Shown here in pieces: positions 45,048-52,955 of a DNA stretch of 64,000 nucleotides. The DNA lies in assembly GCF_015319165.1 (NCBI RefSeq), contig NZ_JADIVZ010000001.1, forward strand, positions 124,001 through 188,000. The letters run 5' to 3'. The translations under genes and the position numbers were made by a program. The stretch's first letter is position 1. Every line of letters begins with the position of its first letter. This stretch comes from Nocardioides acrostichi (GTDB lineage: Bacteria; Actinomycetota; Actinomycetes; Propionibacteriales; Nocardioidaceae). The notes under the pieces are model-generated. The model saw only the letters and a list, made by a program, of their open reading frames with translations, made no database searches and was not told the origin of the DNA.

Positions 45048-46376
45048 ATGGTGACGGCGACCACGGTGGCGCTTCCGCGCGGCGTCCGTGCGGGGTACGG
45101 AGCGGGGTCGGTGGCGACGGGTGCCTTCGGCACGGTGCCGGGTCTGATGCTGCTGCCGTACCTCACCGACGAACTGGGGGTGGCTGCGCTGCTGGCCGGC
45201 GTCATCGTGTTCGCGCCGAAGGCGTGGGACGTCGTGCTGAACCCCGTCGCGGGCCGCATCAGTGACCGGTCGAGCGATCCGCGCGGGCCGCGGCGCCCGT
45301 TCCTGCTCCGCGCCGGTCTCGCGCTGGCCGCTGGGTTCGCGCTGCTGTTCGCGGCGCCGCCCATGCCCCTCGCGGCCGAGACCACCTGGGTGCTGCTGTG
45401 CTTCTTGACCTGCGCCACCGCGTACGCGTTCTTCCAGGTGCCGTACGTGGCCATGCCGGCCGAGATCACCGGCTCCTACGACGAGCGCACCCGCCTGATG
45501 ACCTGGCGGGTCGCGACCTTGGCGTTCACGATCATGCTGGCGGGAGCGACGGCGCCGCTGATCCGAGACGCGGTCGGCGGCCGCGACGGCTACCGGGTGA
45601 TGGGCCTGGTGATGGCGCTGCTCATCGCGGCCGGTGCCGTCGGCGCCTACCGCGGTACCCGATCGGCCCCCGTCGGCACCATCGAGCCCGGCCCGGGGAG
45701 CCTGCGCGACCAACTGCGCGTCATCGCCGGCGCGCGCGACTTCCGATTGCTGCTCGCCACCTTCGTCGTGCAGGCGCTCGCCACCGGCTGCATGCTCGCC
45801 GGGGTCGACTACCTGGCCACGAACGTGCTCGACTCGAAAGCTGCCTCGACAACCCTCTTCGTCTGCTTCGTCGGCCCGGCCCTGCTGCTCACCGGCTCCT
45901 GGTCGGCGCTCGGCGCCCGCATCGGTAAGCGGCGCGGCTACCTGGGTGCCTCGCTGGTGCTCGCGGTGGGCGCCGCGCTCGCCGTCCTGGCTCGCAGCGC
46001 TCCGTCCGGCGTGGTGTTCGCGGCCGTGGCGCTGGTCGGAGTCGGGTACGCCGGCTGCCAGGTGTTCCCGCTCGCGATGCTGCCGGACGCCGCCGCGGTC
46101 GACGCCCGACGCACCGGCACGAGCCGCATCGGCGTGTACACCGGCGTCTGGACCGCCGGCGAGACGCTCGGCCTGGCCCTCGGCCCCGGCCTCTTCGCCG
46201 TCGTGCTGGCACTCGGCGGCTACCGCTCCAGTGCCGGCGGCGACGTAGCGCAACCCGACTCCGCGCTCACCGCCATCACCCTCGGCTTCTCACTGCTGCC
46301 CGCCCTGCTCGTGCTGATCAGTCTGGTCTGGCTGGTCCGCTACTCACTCGACGCATCGGAGGTCGACGCCTCGTGA
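45048..46376 (+). CDS. MFS transporter, GPH-symporter-like
   Basis: Protein of 442 aa with about 12 membrane helices. The loop after helix 2 reads KAWDVVLNPVAGRISDRSSDPRGPRRPFLL, the signature of the glycoside-pentoside-hexuronide:cation symporter (MFS_2) group, and the central loop holds PAEITGSYDERTRLMTWR. It probably imports a sugar or other small solute with H+ or Na+. The stop overlaps the next start by GTGA, so uptake is coupled to a PLP decarboxylase, whose substrate it may deliver. Confidence 0.85.
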   Translation: MVTATTVALPRGVRAGYGAGSVATGAFGTVPGLMLLPYLTDELGVAALLAGVIVFAPKAWDVVLNPVAGRISDRSSDPRGPRRPFLLRAGLALAAGFALLFAAPPMPLAAETTWVLLCFLTCATAYAFFQVPYVAMPAEITGSYDERTRLMTWRVATLAFTIMLAGATAPLIRDAVGGRDGYRVMGLVMALLIAAGAVGAYRGTRSAPVGTIEPGPGSLRDQLRVIAGARDFRLLLATFVVQALATGCMLAGVDYLATNVLDSKAASTTLFVCFVGPALLLTGSWSALGARIGKRRGYLGASLVLAVGAALAVLARSAPSGVVFAAVALVGVGYAGCQVFPLAMLPDAAAVDARRTGTSRIGVYTGVWTAGETLGLALGPGLFAVVLALGGYRSSAGGDVAQPDSALTAITLGFSLLPALLVLISLVWLVRYSLDASEVDAS

Positions 46377-47824
46377 ACACCGACGGCCTGCCAGGAGAAC
46401 TGCCAGGCGAACTCCACCGCCTACGCGCCCACGACCTGCCGGTGCACACCGGTCACACGCTGGCCTACGTCTTCGACTCCGGACTGCCAGACGTCGACCG
46501 AGCGGCCGCCCAGGCGGTGGCGGCGTTCGCGAGCAGCAACGCACTCGACCCCACCGCGTTCCCGAGCCTGCTGGAGATGGAGAACGACCTCGTCGGCTTC
46601 GGCCTCTCGCTGGTCGACGCCCCGGAGGGCGCCGTCGGCACCGTCACCTCGGGAGGCACGGAGTCGTGCCTGCTCGCCGTCCAGGGCGCGCGAGACGCGC
46701 GCCCTGGCATCACCCACCCCAACATGGTGGTCGCCGAGACCGCTCATCCAGCCTTCCACAAGGCGGCGCACTACTTCGGTGTCGAGGCACGGGTCGTGCC
46801 GGTGCGCGAGGACTGCCGGGCCGACCCCGACGCCATGGCCGCGGTCGTGGACGACGACACGGTGCTGCTGGTGGCCAGCGCGCCGTCCTATGCGCACGGT
46901 GTGATCGACCCCGTGCCCGAGGTGGCAGCGATCGCGGTCGGGCACGGCATCCGCTGTCACGTCGACGCCTGCATCGGCGGACTCGTGCTGCCCTTCGCCG
47001 CTCGCCTCGGCCGGCCGGTGCCGCCCTGGACCTTCGCCATCGAGGGCGTCACGTCGATCTCGGCCGACCTGCACAAGTACGGCTACGCGCCGAAGGGCAC
47101 CTCGCTGCTGCTGCACCGCAGCGCCGAGGTGCGGCGTCCGCAGCTGTTCACCTGGGCGCGCTGGCACGGCTACCCGATGCTGAACTCCACGATGCAGTCG
47201 ACCCGCTCGGGCGGCCCGCCCGCGGGAGCGTGGACGGTCGTGCGCGCGTTGGGTGCCGACGGCCTGGAGCGGCTCACCGAGACGACCTTCACCGCCGTCG
47301 ACCGCATCGTGGCCGAGGTGACGGCGACTCCTGGCGTCCACGTGGTCGCGCCGCCGGACTCCACCCTGGTGGCCATCGGCACCGACGACACCTGCGACCC
47401 GTTCACGATCTGCGACGCGATGACTCGCCGCGGGTGGCACGTGCAGCCGCAGTTCTCGTGGGGCGGGCGGCCGCCGACCATCCACCTCTCCGTCAGCGCG
47501 GCCACCGCCGCGCACCTCGACGACTTCGCGCAGGCGTGGAGGGCGTCCGTCGCCGAGGCGGTCGCGGCGGGTCCTGTGCAGGTCGACCCCGGCATCGCCG
47601 CCTACCTGGGCACGCTCGACCCCGGCACGCTCACGCCGGAGGAGTTCGAGGCACTGCTCGCGGCGGCGGGTATGGGTGCGGACGACGACAGCGTCGGTGC
47701 GCCGCTCCCGGAGGACCGCGCCGCGGTCAACGCGCTCATCGAGGTGGCGCCGCCGGCGTTGCGCGAGGCCGTGCTGAAGGCCTTCCTCGATCGGCTCTCA
47801 CGACCCAGCGGCGGCCTTCTCTAG
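46373..47824 (+). CDS. PLP-dependent decarboxylase/lyase, sphingosine-1-phosphate-lyase-like
   Basis: Group II decarboxylase-fold enzyme of 483 aa. Phosphate-binding TSGGTESCLLAV (about 87-98), Asp of the pyridine-N contact in VDACIGGLVLPF, and the Schiff-base lysine K235 in SADLHKYGYAPKG, the form typical of sphingosine-1-phosphate lyase relatives rather than glutamate decarboxylase (HKW/HKF types). The GTG start overlaps the transporter stop. It should cleave or decarboxylate an amino acid-like or phospho-amino alcohol substrate. Which one is unknown. Confidence 0.8.
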   Translation: MNTDGLPGELPGELHRLRAHDLPVHTGHTLAYVFDSGLPDVDRAAAQAVAAFASSNALDPTAFPSLLEMENDLVGFGLSLVDAPEGAVGTVTSGGTESCLLAVQGARDARPGITHPNMVVAETAHPAFHKAAHYFGVEARVVPVREDCRADPDAMAAVVDDDTVLLVASAPSYAHGVIDPVPEVAAIAVGHGIRCHVDACIGGLVLPFAARLGRPVPPWTFAIEGVTSISADLHKYGYAPKGTSLLLHRSAEVRRPQLFTWARWHGYPMLNSTMQSTRSGGPPAGAWTVVRALGADGLERLTETTFTAVDRIVAEVTATPGVHVVAPPDSTLVAIGTDDTCDPFTICDAMTRRGWHVQPQFSWGGRPPTIHLSVSAATAAHLDDFAQAWRASVAEAVAAGPVQVDPGIAAYLGTLDPGTLTPEEFEALLAAAGMGADDDSVGAPLPEDRAAVNALIEVAPPALREAVLKAFLDRLSRPSGGLL

Positions 47825-47890
47825 GTGAAAACTCGTGACGGGTCACGTGAAAACTCGTGACGGGTCACTTGAAAACTCGTGGCGGGTCAG
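47825..47890. repeat. Tandem array of the 22-bp repeat, three units (reverse of the 39885 array)
   Basis: Three contiguous 22-bp units: 47825-47846 and 47847-47868 are identical (GTGAAAACTCGTGACGGG plus TCAC); 47869-47890 differs at three positions. On the opposite strand they match the TGACCCGTC units at 39885-39990. Each contains the dyad GTGAC-GG-GTCAC. The array begins right after the decarboxylase stop, and its last unit includes the stop codon of the convergent gene. Confidence 0.85.
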
Positions 47891-48480
47891 GCGAGGCGGC
47901 CGGCCAGCTCGGCGTGACCGGCGGCCTCGAGCTGCTCGGCGAGGTCGAGCATGCGCACGACATCGGCCCCGGCACGCTCGGAGTGCCCGGCCCGGCCGGC
48001 GCTGACGACGCGGGCGAAGGCCGCGGCGCGGAGGAGCACGTCGGCGAAGTCGGAGCCGGCGATGCCGCGCAACACCTCGTCGACCATCGTGCGCAGCTGC
48101 TCCGGTCCGGGTGGGTCGGCCACGCCCGCCACGACGGTGGCGACATCGGCGCGACCACGGCCCGCCTCGTAGTCTCGGGCGATGCCGACAGGGTCGGCGT
48201 GCACGCCCTGGCGCAGCACGAACAGCCGCCACAGCGACCCCGCCAGGGAGTCCGGGGGCGAGCCGGACCACACCTCGGCGATGGCCTCGATGCCCTCGGT
48301 GTCGGCCAGGTGCAGCAGCCGGTCCGCGACCTCGTCGTCGGAGGACGCGCGTGCCCCACGCACCAGAAGTGCCGCCGCCCGATCCGCGGCCTCGGACACC
48401 AGGGCGGGATCGGTGCCGCCCTCGACGGAGTCGAAGAACGCGACCTCCTTGCGCATCGGCCGGTGGTGCTGACGAGTCAC
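47887..48480 (-). CDS. Conserved actinobacterial protein of unknown function
   Basis: Protein of 197 aa from GTG 48480, or 189 aa from ATG 48456 (MRKEVAFFDSVEGG). It is all-alpha in appearance, rich in alanine and acidic residues, with two similar helical stretches (about 25-60 and 130-190). No signal, membrane helix or catalytic motif is seen. FDSVEGGTDPALVSEAADRAAALLVRGAR recalls conserved actinobacterial proteins without assigned function. Its last codons lie inside the 22-bp repeat array. It stands divergent from the ABC importer operon. Confidence 0.6.
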   Translation of the reverse strand: MTRQHHRPMRKEVAFFDSVEGGTDPALVSEAADRAAALLVRGARASSDDEVADRLLHLADTEGIEAIAEVWSGSPPDSLAGSLWRLFVLRQGVHADPVGIARDYEAGRGRADVATVVAGVADPPGPEQLRTMVDEVLRGIAGSDFADVLLRAAAFARVVSAGRAGHSERAGADVVRMLDLAEQLEAAGHAELAGRLA

Positions 48481-48560
48481 CGGCTCAACGTACGCCCCGG
48501 GCAGGGACGCCCGAGGCCCGGCAAGCCGTTACGCCGCTGAAACAGCACGCGCCGTCGTCC

Positions 48561-48574
48561 GAAACGCTGGTTTC
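48561..48574. promoter_or_regulatory. Short dyad upstream of the ABC importer operon
   Basis: GAAAC (48561-48565) and GTTTC (48570-48574) form a perfect dyad with a 4-bp centre, 74 bp before the lipoprotein start and between divergent genes. It may be an operator or a weak hairpin. No thiamine or other riboswitch core was recognised here. Confidence 0.3.
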
Positions 48575-48647
48575 TTAGGTTCTCCACGACTCGGGATGCC
48601 GCGAGCCGCCATGGCCCGGCGCGACCCATTCCAGGAGGGAACCCCAC

Positions 48648-49745
48648 ATGCGCTTGTCCACCCGCGGCCCACACCGCCGCTCCCTGGCGATCGCCGCCTG
48701 CGTCGCGTCGGCCGGCCTCGTGCTCGCCGGCTGCGGCTCGTCGTCCGACGACTCCGACGCCGCCTCGAGCGACTCCTCCGCGAGCAGCGGGTCCGCGGAC
48801 TTCGGCGAGATCAGCGTGCAGTTCAGCTGGATCAAGAACGCCGAGTTCGCCGGCGAGTTCCTCGCCGACGACAAGGGCTACTACTCCGACGCCGGCTTCT
48901 CGAAGGTGAACTTCCTCGCCGGCCCCGTCGCCCAGGAGGAGATCGTGGCCACCGGCAAGGCCGAGTTCGGTCTGAGCAACGCGGTCTCCACCGCCTCTGC
49001 CATCGCGAACTCCGGCTTCCCGCTCAAGATCGTCGGCGCGACGTACCAGAAGAACCCGTTCTCCATCCTCTCCCTCAAGGACAAGGGCGACATCGAGACC
49101 CCGCAGGATCTTTGCGGCAAGAAGATCGGTGTGCAGGACCCGAACCTCAGCCTCTTCAAGGCGTTCCTGGCGGCCAACGACGTCGACGAGAGCTGCCTGA
49201 CGATCGTGCCGAACTCCTTCGACGTCTCCCCGCTGGAGGACAAGAAGATCGACGGCCTGGTCGCCTACCTGACCAACGAGTCGCTGCTGGTCAAGGGCCA
49301 CGGCTTCGACACCGTCGACCTGCCCTTCGCCGACAACAACCTGCCCTTCGTGGCCGAGACCGTCATCACGACCGACGACATGATCGCCGAGCACCCCGAC
49401 GAGGTGGAGGCGTTCCTCAAGGCCGAGGTCGAGGGCTGGAACGACGCCTGCGACGGCGAGGCGGGCTACAAGGCCGGGGCCGAGCTGGCCGTCGACACCT
49501 ACGGCAAGGACATCGACCCGCCGCTGGAGCTGAAGAAGGAGGTCGAGCAGGCCCAGCAGCAGTGCGAGCTGCTCGTGAAGACCCCGGAGACCGACGAGAA
49601 CGGCATCTTCACCATGAGCGACTCGATGATCCAGGACAACCTCACGTCGCTGAAGGCCGCCGGCATCGACATCTCCGCCGACGACCTCTTCGACACCTCG
49701 TTCATCGACAAGGTCTACGAGGACGACCCGTCGCTCAAGGGCTGA
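48648..49745 (+). CDS. ABC importer substrate-binding lipoprotein (NMT1/THI5-like)
   Basis: Lipoprotein of 365 aa: basic start, hydrophobic core, lipobox LAGC near Cys 27, then a Ser/Asp-rich linker and a type 2 periplasmic-binding domain. EISVQFSWIKNAEFAGEFLADDKGYYSDAGF and the VAQEEIVATGKAEFGLSN segment match the NMT1/THI5-like group that binds thiamine precursors, riboflavin, nitrate, taurine or sulfonates. It is the first gene of a four-gene operon with an ATPase and two permeases. No riboswitch helps choose the ligand. Confidence 0.88.
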   Translation: MRLSTRGPHRRSLAIAACVASAGLVLAGCGSSSDDSDAASSDSSASSGSADFGEISVQFSWIKNAEFAGEFLADDKGYYSDAGFSKVNFLAGPVAQEEIVATGKAEFGLSNAVSTASAIANSGFPLKIVGATYQKNPFSILSLKDKGDIETPQDLCGKKIGVQDPNLSLFKAFLAANDVDESCLTIVPNSFDVSPLEDKKIDGLVAYLTNESLLVKGHGFDTVDLPFADNNLPFVAETVITTDDMIAEHPDEVEAFLKAEVEGWNDACDGEAGYKAGAELAVDTYGKDIDPPLELKKEVEQAQQQCELLVKTPETDENGIFTMSDSMIQDNLTSLKAAGIDISADDLFDTSFIDKVYEDDPSLKG

Positions 49746-49777
49746 CGGCACTCCCGACGGAGGACTGATCTCGGCTC

Positions 49778-50608
49778 ATGACTGAGACGACAACGCAGAC
49801 GCCGGTCCCGGATGACTCCGGCAGCACCGGGACCGGCGTCCGTATCGAACATCTGGGCAAGACCTTCAAGGTAGGTCGCAAGAGCGTCACCGCGCTCGAC
49901 GACGCCACCTTGTTCACCGACCAGGGCAGCTTCCTCTCCCTGCTCGGGCCGTCGGGCTGCGGCAAGTCGACCATCCTGCGCATCCTCGCCGGCCTCGAGA
50001 AGCCGTCGGCAGGCACCGCGCTCGTCGACGGCAAGACGCCGGAGGAGCTGCGTCGCGACCACGAGCTCGGCATCGCGTTCCAAGACTCCGCCCTGCTGCC
50101 GTGGCGCAGCGTGGAGTCCAACATCCGACTGCCGTTCCAGGTCTCCGGTGAGAAGCCGGACGACGCACTCGTCGCCGAGCTGATCGCGCTCGTCGGCCTC
50201 CAGGGTTTCGAGAAGGCCAAGCCGGGCCAGCTCTCCGGCGGCATGCGACAGCGGGTGAGCATCGCCCGGTCGCTGGTCGTGAAGCCGAGCGTGCTGCTGC
50301 TCGACGAGCCGTTCGGCGCGCTCGACGACATGACCCGTCAGCGGCTGAACCTGGAACTGCTGCGCATCTGGACCGAGAAGCCGGCGACCACCCTCATGGT
50401 CACCCACGGCATCTCGGAGGCGATCTTCCTCTCCGACCAGGTCGCGGTGATGAGTCCGCGACCGGGGCGCATCAAGGAGGTCATCACGGTCGACCTGCCG
50501 CGCCCGCGCACCCCGGAGATGATGCGCACCCCGGAGTTCCACGCCCTGCACGACCACGCCTCCGACCTGCTCTTCGGTGCGGGCGGCGCCGCGGTGGGTG
50601 AGGACTGA
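49778..50608 (+). CDS. ABC importer ATP-binding protein (NitT/TauT family)
   Basis: ATPase of 276 aa. Walker [12 protein letters not shown] (about 54-64), Q-loop [11 protein letters not shown], signature [16 protein letters not shown], Walker [13 protein letters not shown], and the switch His in [11 protein letters not shown]. The Q-loop LLPW form is typical of nitrate/sulfonate/taurine importers. The start is 33 bp after the binding-protein gene; the stop shares a base with the first permease start. It energises uptake with the two permeases below. Confidence 0.93.
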   Translation: MTETTTQTPVPDDSGSTGTGVRIEHLGKTFKVGRKSVTALDDATLFTDQGSFLSLLGPSGCGKSTILRILAGLEKPSAGTALVDGKTPEELRRDHELGIAFQDSALLPWRSVESNIRLPFQVSGEKPDDALVAELIALVGLQGFEKAKPGQLSGGMRQRVSIARSLVVKPSVLLLDEPFGALDDMTRQRLNLELLRIWTEKPATTLMVTHGISEAIFLSDQVAVMSPRPGRIKEVITVDLPRPRTPEMMRTPEFHALHDHASDLLFGAGGAAVGED

Positions 50609-51399
50609 TGGCGCTCACCTTGAGCCCCGAGCGCGCCCGCACGGTCGGCACCGGTGCCGCCGCGATCGTCGTCGTGGTCACGGCGTGGTGGGTGCTCGCG
50701 GCGACCGTGCTGGCGCCGTACCAGATCCCGACGCCGGGGGAGATCCTCGCCAAGGCCCACGACCGTGGCTTCGGGTACTACCGCTCCACGTTCGCCGTCA
50801 CGCTGCACGAGGCGAGCAGGGGCTATCTCTACGGCGTCGCGATCGCCCTCGGCCTGGCGGTGCTGGTGCTGCTGGTGCCGTGGCTGGAGCCGCTGGTCAT
50901 GCAGTTCGCGGTGGTCACCTACTGCCTGCCGATCGTGGTGCTCGCGCCGATCCTCATCATCCTGCTCGAGACGGCGACGAGCACCTCGCCGACCGCCACC
51001 GCCCTGGCCGGGCTGTCGGTGGTGTTCACGACCGTGGTCGGTGCGATCCTCGGGTTCCGCTCCGCCGACAAGGCCAGCCTCGACGTCGTGTCGGTGTACG
51101 GCGGTGGCCCCTGGCAGCAGTTCCGGCGAGTGCGTCTGGTCGCGTCGTTGCCCGCCCTCTTCACCACCCTCCAGATCGCCGCACCCGCGGCGTTCCTCGG
51201 CGCGCTGCTCGGCGAGTGGTTCGACCGCCACCTCGAGGTCGGCGTCGGCCCCTCGCTGTACCTGGCGATGAACAACCGTGAGACGGCGCTCGCCTGGTCG
51301 CTGGGGCTCGGCTGCGCCCTGGTCTCCGGTGTGGCCTACGCCGCCATCGGGCTGGTCGCCAAGCTGCTGGCCCCCTGGTCGAGCGGGGTCGCGCGATGA
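50608..51399 (+). CDS. ABC importer permease 1
   Basis: Permease of 263 aa with about six membrane helices. The EAA-type coupling loop reads VSVYGGGPWQQFRRVRLVASLPALFTTLQIAAPAAFLGALLGEW (about 157-200), typical of NitT/TauT (BPD_transp_1) permeases. The ATG overlaps the ATPase stop by one base, and the stop overlaps the next permease by ATGA. It pairs with permease 2, so the transporter is probably a heterodimer, whereas many SsuC/TauC systems use one permease. Confidence 0.9.
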   Translation: MALTLSPERARTVGTGAAAIVVVVTAWWVLAATVLAPYQIPTPGEILAKAHDRGFGYYRSTFAVTLHEASRGYLYGVAIALGLAVLVLLVPWLEPLVMQFAVVTYCLPIVVLAPILIILLETATSTSPTATALAGLSVVFTTVVGAILGFRSADKASLDVVSVYGGGPWQQFRRVRLVASLPALFTTLQIAAPAAFLGALLGEWFDRHLEVGVGPSLYLAMNNRETALAWSLGLGCALVSGVAYAAIGLVAKLLAPWSSGVAR

Positions 51400-52208
51400 G
51401 GGCCGTGGCACTGCTGCGGCCGGTGCTGACACTCGTGGTCGCGGCGCTCTGCCTGCTCGTGGGGTGGGCCGTGCTGCTGCACGTCAGCCAGGCCGCCGAC
51501 TTCACCGTGCGTCGTCCGCAGCAGGTGCTCGACCTGCTGGTGCACAACAGCGAGGTGCGCAACGTCGACGGCGACGAGGTGCACGTGTGGTCGGCCGTCC
51601 TGCCGCCACTGCTGCGCACGCTCTACGACGCCGGCATCGGTTTCGCGGCCGGTCTCCTCGCCGCCACGGCCATCGCCACCGCGACCTATCTCTCCAAGGG
51701 GGTCGAGGCGGCCACCATGCCGGTCGCGATGATCGTGCGCACGGTGCCGCTCGTCGCCCTCGCCCCCGTCATCACCCTGGTCTTCGGCAACGGTTTCGCC
51801 ACCGTGGCCGTCATGAGCGGCATCGTGGTGCTGTTCCCGGCGCTGGTGAACATCTCGTTCGGACTGCGCTCGGTCTCGGCCCAGATGCAAGACGTCGTGA
51901 CCGTGTACGGCGGGAGCCGGCTCGACGTGCTGCGGCGGGTGGCCTACCCCTCGGCGCTGCCGGCGGCCTTCGCCGCGATCCGGATCTCGGTGCCGGGCGC
52001 CATCACCGGCGCGCTGATCGCGGAGTTCTACACGACCACCGACTCGGTGGGCAAGACGGTCAACCAGGCCCTCGCGCTCTACCTCTACGACCTGGTGTGG
52101 TGCCTGCTCGTGGTGACGACGCTGGCCTCGGTGCTGCTGTTCGTGGCGGCCCAGCTCGCGGAGCGGATGGTGCTCACCGCGTTCGGCATGGACAAGGCCC
52201 TGAGCTGA
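51396..52208 (+). CDS. ABC importer permease 2
   Basis: Permease of 270 aa with about six helices. The coupling loop is VTVYGGSRLDVLRRVAYPSALPAAFAAIRISVPGAITGALIAEFYTT (about 168-214). An outer loop of about 55 residues after the first helix (ADFTVRRPQQVLDLL...VWSAVLPPLLR) is normal for the family. It is the last gene of the operon; 200 bp of non-coding sequence follows. Confidence 0.9.
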   Translation: MRAVALLRPVLTLVVAALCLLVGWAVLLHVSQAADFTVRRPQQVLDLLVHNSEVRNVDGDEVHVWSAVLPPLLRTLYDAGIGFAAGLLAATAIATATYLSKGVEAATMPVAMIVRTVPLVALAPVITLVFGNGFATVAVMSGIVVLFPALVNISFGLRSVSAQMQDVVTVYGGSRLDVLRRVAYPSALPAAFAAIRISVPGAITGALIAEFYTTTDSVGKTVNQALALYLYDLVWCLLVVTTLASVLLFVAAQLAERMVLTAFGMDKALS

Positions 52209-52264
52209 CCCGCATCCCGACCGAGCGGTGGTCGACGCAAGGTGTGAACCACCGCACGGCACCC

Positions 52265-52292
52265 TTGAGCTGACGCCTCCCGGGCCTAGACT
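52265..52292 (+). promoter_or_regulatory. Possible promoter for the PemK-like gene
   Basis: TTGAGC (52265-52270) and TAGACT (52287-52292) are separated by 16 bp, a plausible sigma-70-type promoter about 115 bp before the PemK-like start. The leader between is GC-rich with short hairpins. Nothing else is recognised in the 52209-52406 gap. Confidence 0.3.
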
Positions 52293-52406
52293 CATACGGG
52301 TGCGCCGGGTCGTGGCAGCCCCGGGTCCCAACATCAGCCGCTACGAGCGGCCACGCGCCGTGAGGCGCTCCCGGCCCGGCGCACCTCCACCCCGGGCGAG
52401 CCGCGG

Positions 52407-52907
52407 GTGACCCCGGTCACGCCCTACCCTGGCGAGGTGGTGGTAGGAGAGGGCCGGGTCGCTCGTCGGCTGCGTCGACGCGTGGGCCAGGCGGCCGCAC
52501 GCGTCACCCGCGGGCTGCGCGTCAGCTACAACCCGCGCACCGACGGCAAGCCCGACCCCGGCGAGGTCGTGTGGGCCTGGGTGCCCTACGAGGAGGACGC
52601 CGGCCGGGGCAAGGACCGCCCCGTGCTCGTCATCGCCCGCGATCGCAAGAATCTCTACGGCCTCATGCTCACCAGCCAGGACCACGACCGCGACGCGGCC
52701 CAAGAGGCGCACTGGGGCCGGTACTGGCTCGACATCGGCTCGGGTGGTTGGGACCGTGAGGGGCGGCCCAGTGAGGTGCGGCTGGACCGACTGATCCGGC
52801 TGGCCCCCGACGACGTGCGACGCGAGGGGGCAGCGCTCGACCGGCCACGTTTCGACCGGGTCGTGGGCGCCGCGAGCCGCCACCTCGACCTCGAACGACC
52901 CCGGTAG
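52407..52907 (+). CDS. PemK/MazF-family protein without visible antitoxin
   Basis: Up to 166 aa; the start is uncertain (GTG 52407, or GTG 52437/52440). The first 45 residues are basic (RRLRRRVGQAAARVTRGLR). Then DPGEVVWAWVPYEEDAGRGKDRPVLVIARD gives the beta-barrel entry and the conserved Arg-Pro of the MazF/PemK endoribonuclease fold. HWGRYWLDIGSGGWDREGRPSEVRLDRLIRL is the second half. Actinobacteria carry many such stand-alone relatives. No antitoxin-sized gene lies next to it, so a toxin role is doubtful. Confidence 0.7.
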   Translation: MTPVTPYPGEVVVGEGRVARRLRRRVGQAAARVTRGLRVSYNPRTDGKPDPGEVVWAWVPYEEDAGRGKDRPVLVIARDRKNLYGLMLTSQDHDRDAAQEAHWGRYWLDIGSGGWDREGRPSEVRLDRLIRLAPDDVRREGAALDRPRFDRVVGAASRHLDLERPR

Positions 52908-52955
52908 GGTGGCGCGGGCGCACGCGACGGGTCGTGCGCGACCCGACCAGGAGGA

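Noticed and set aside
47825..47890. CRISPR or iteron origin of replication
   Set aside because: The 22-bp units touch each other without spacers, and no replication initiator or AT-rich melting region is nearby.
48481..48647. TPP or FMN riboswitch in front of the NMT1/THI5-like importer
   Set aside because: None of the conserved riboswitch core sequences is visible in the 167-bp gap.
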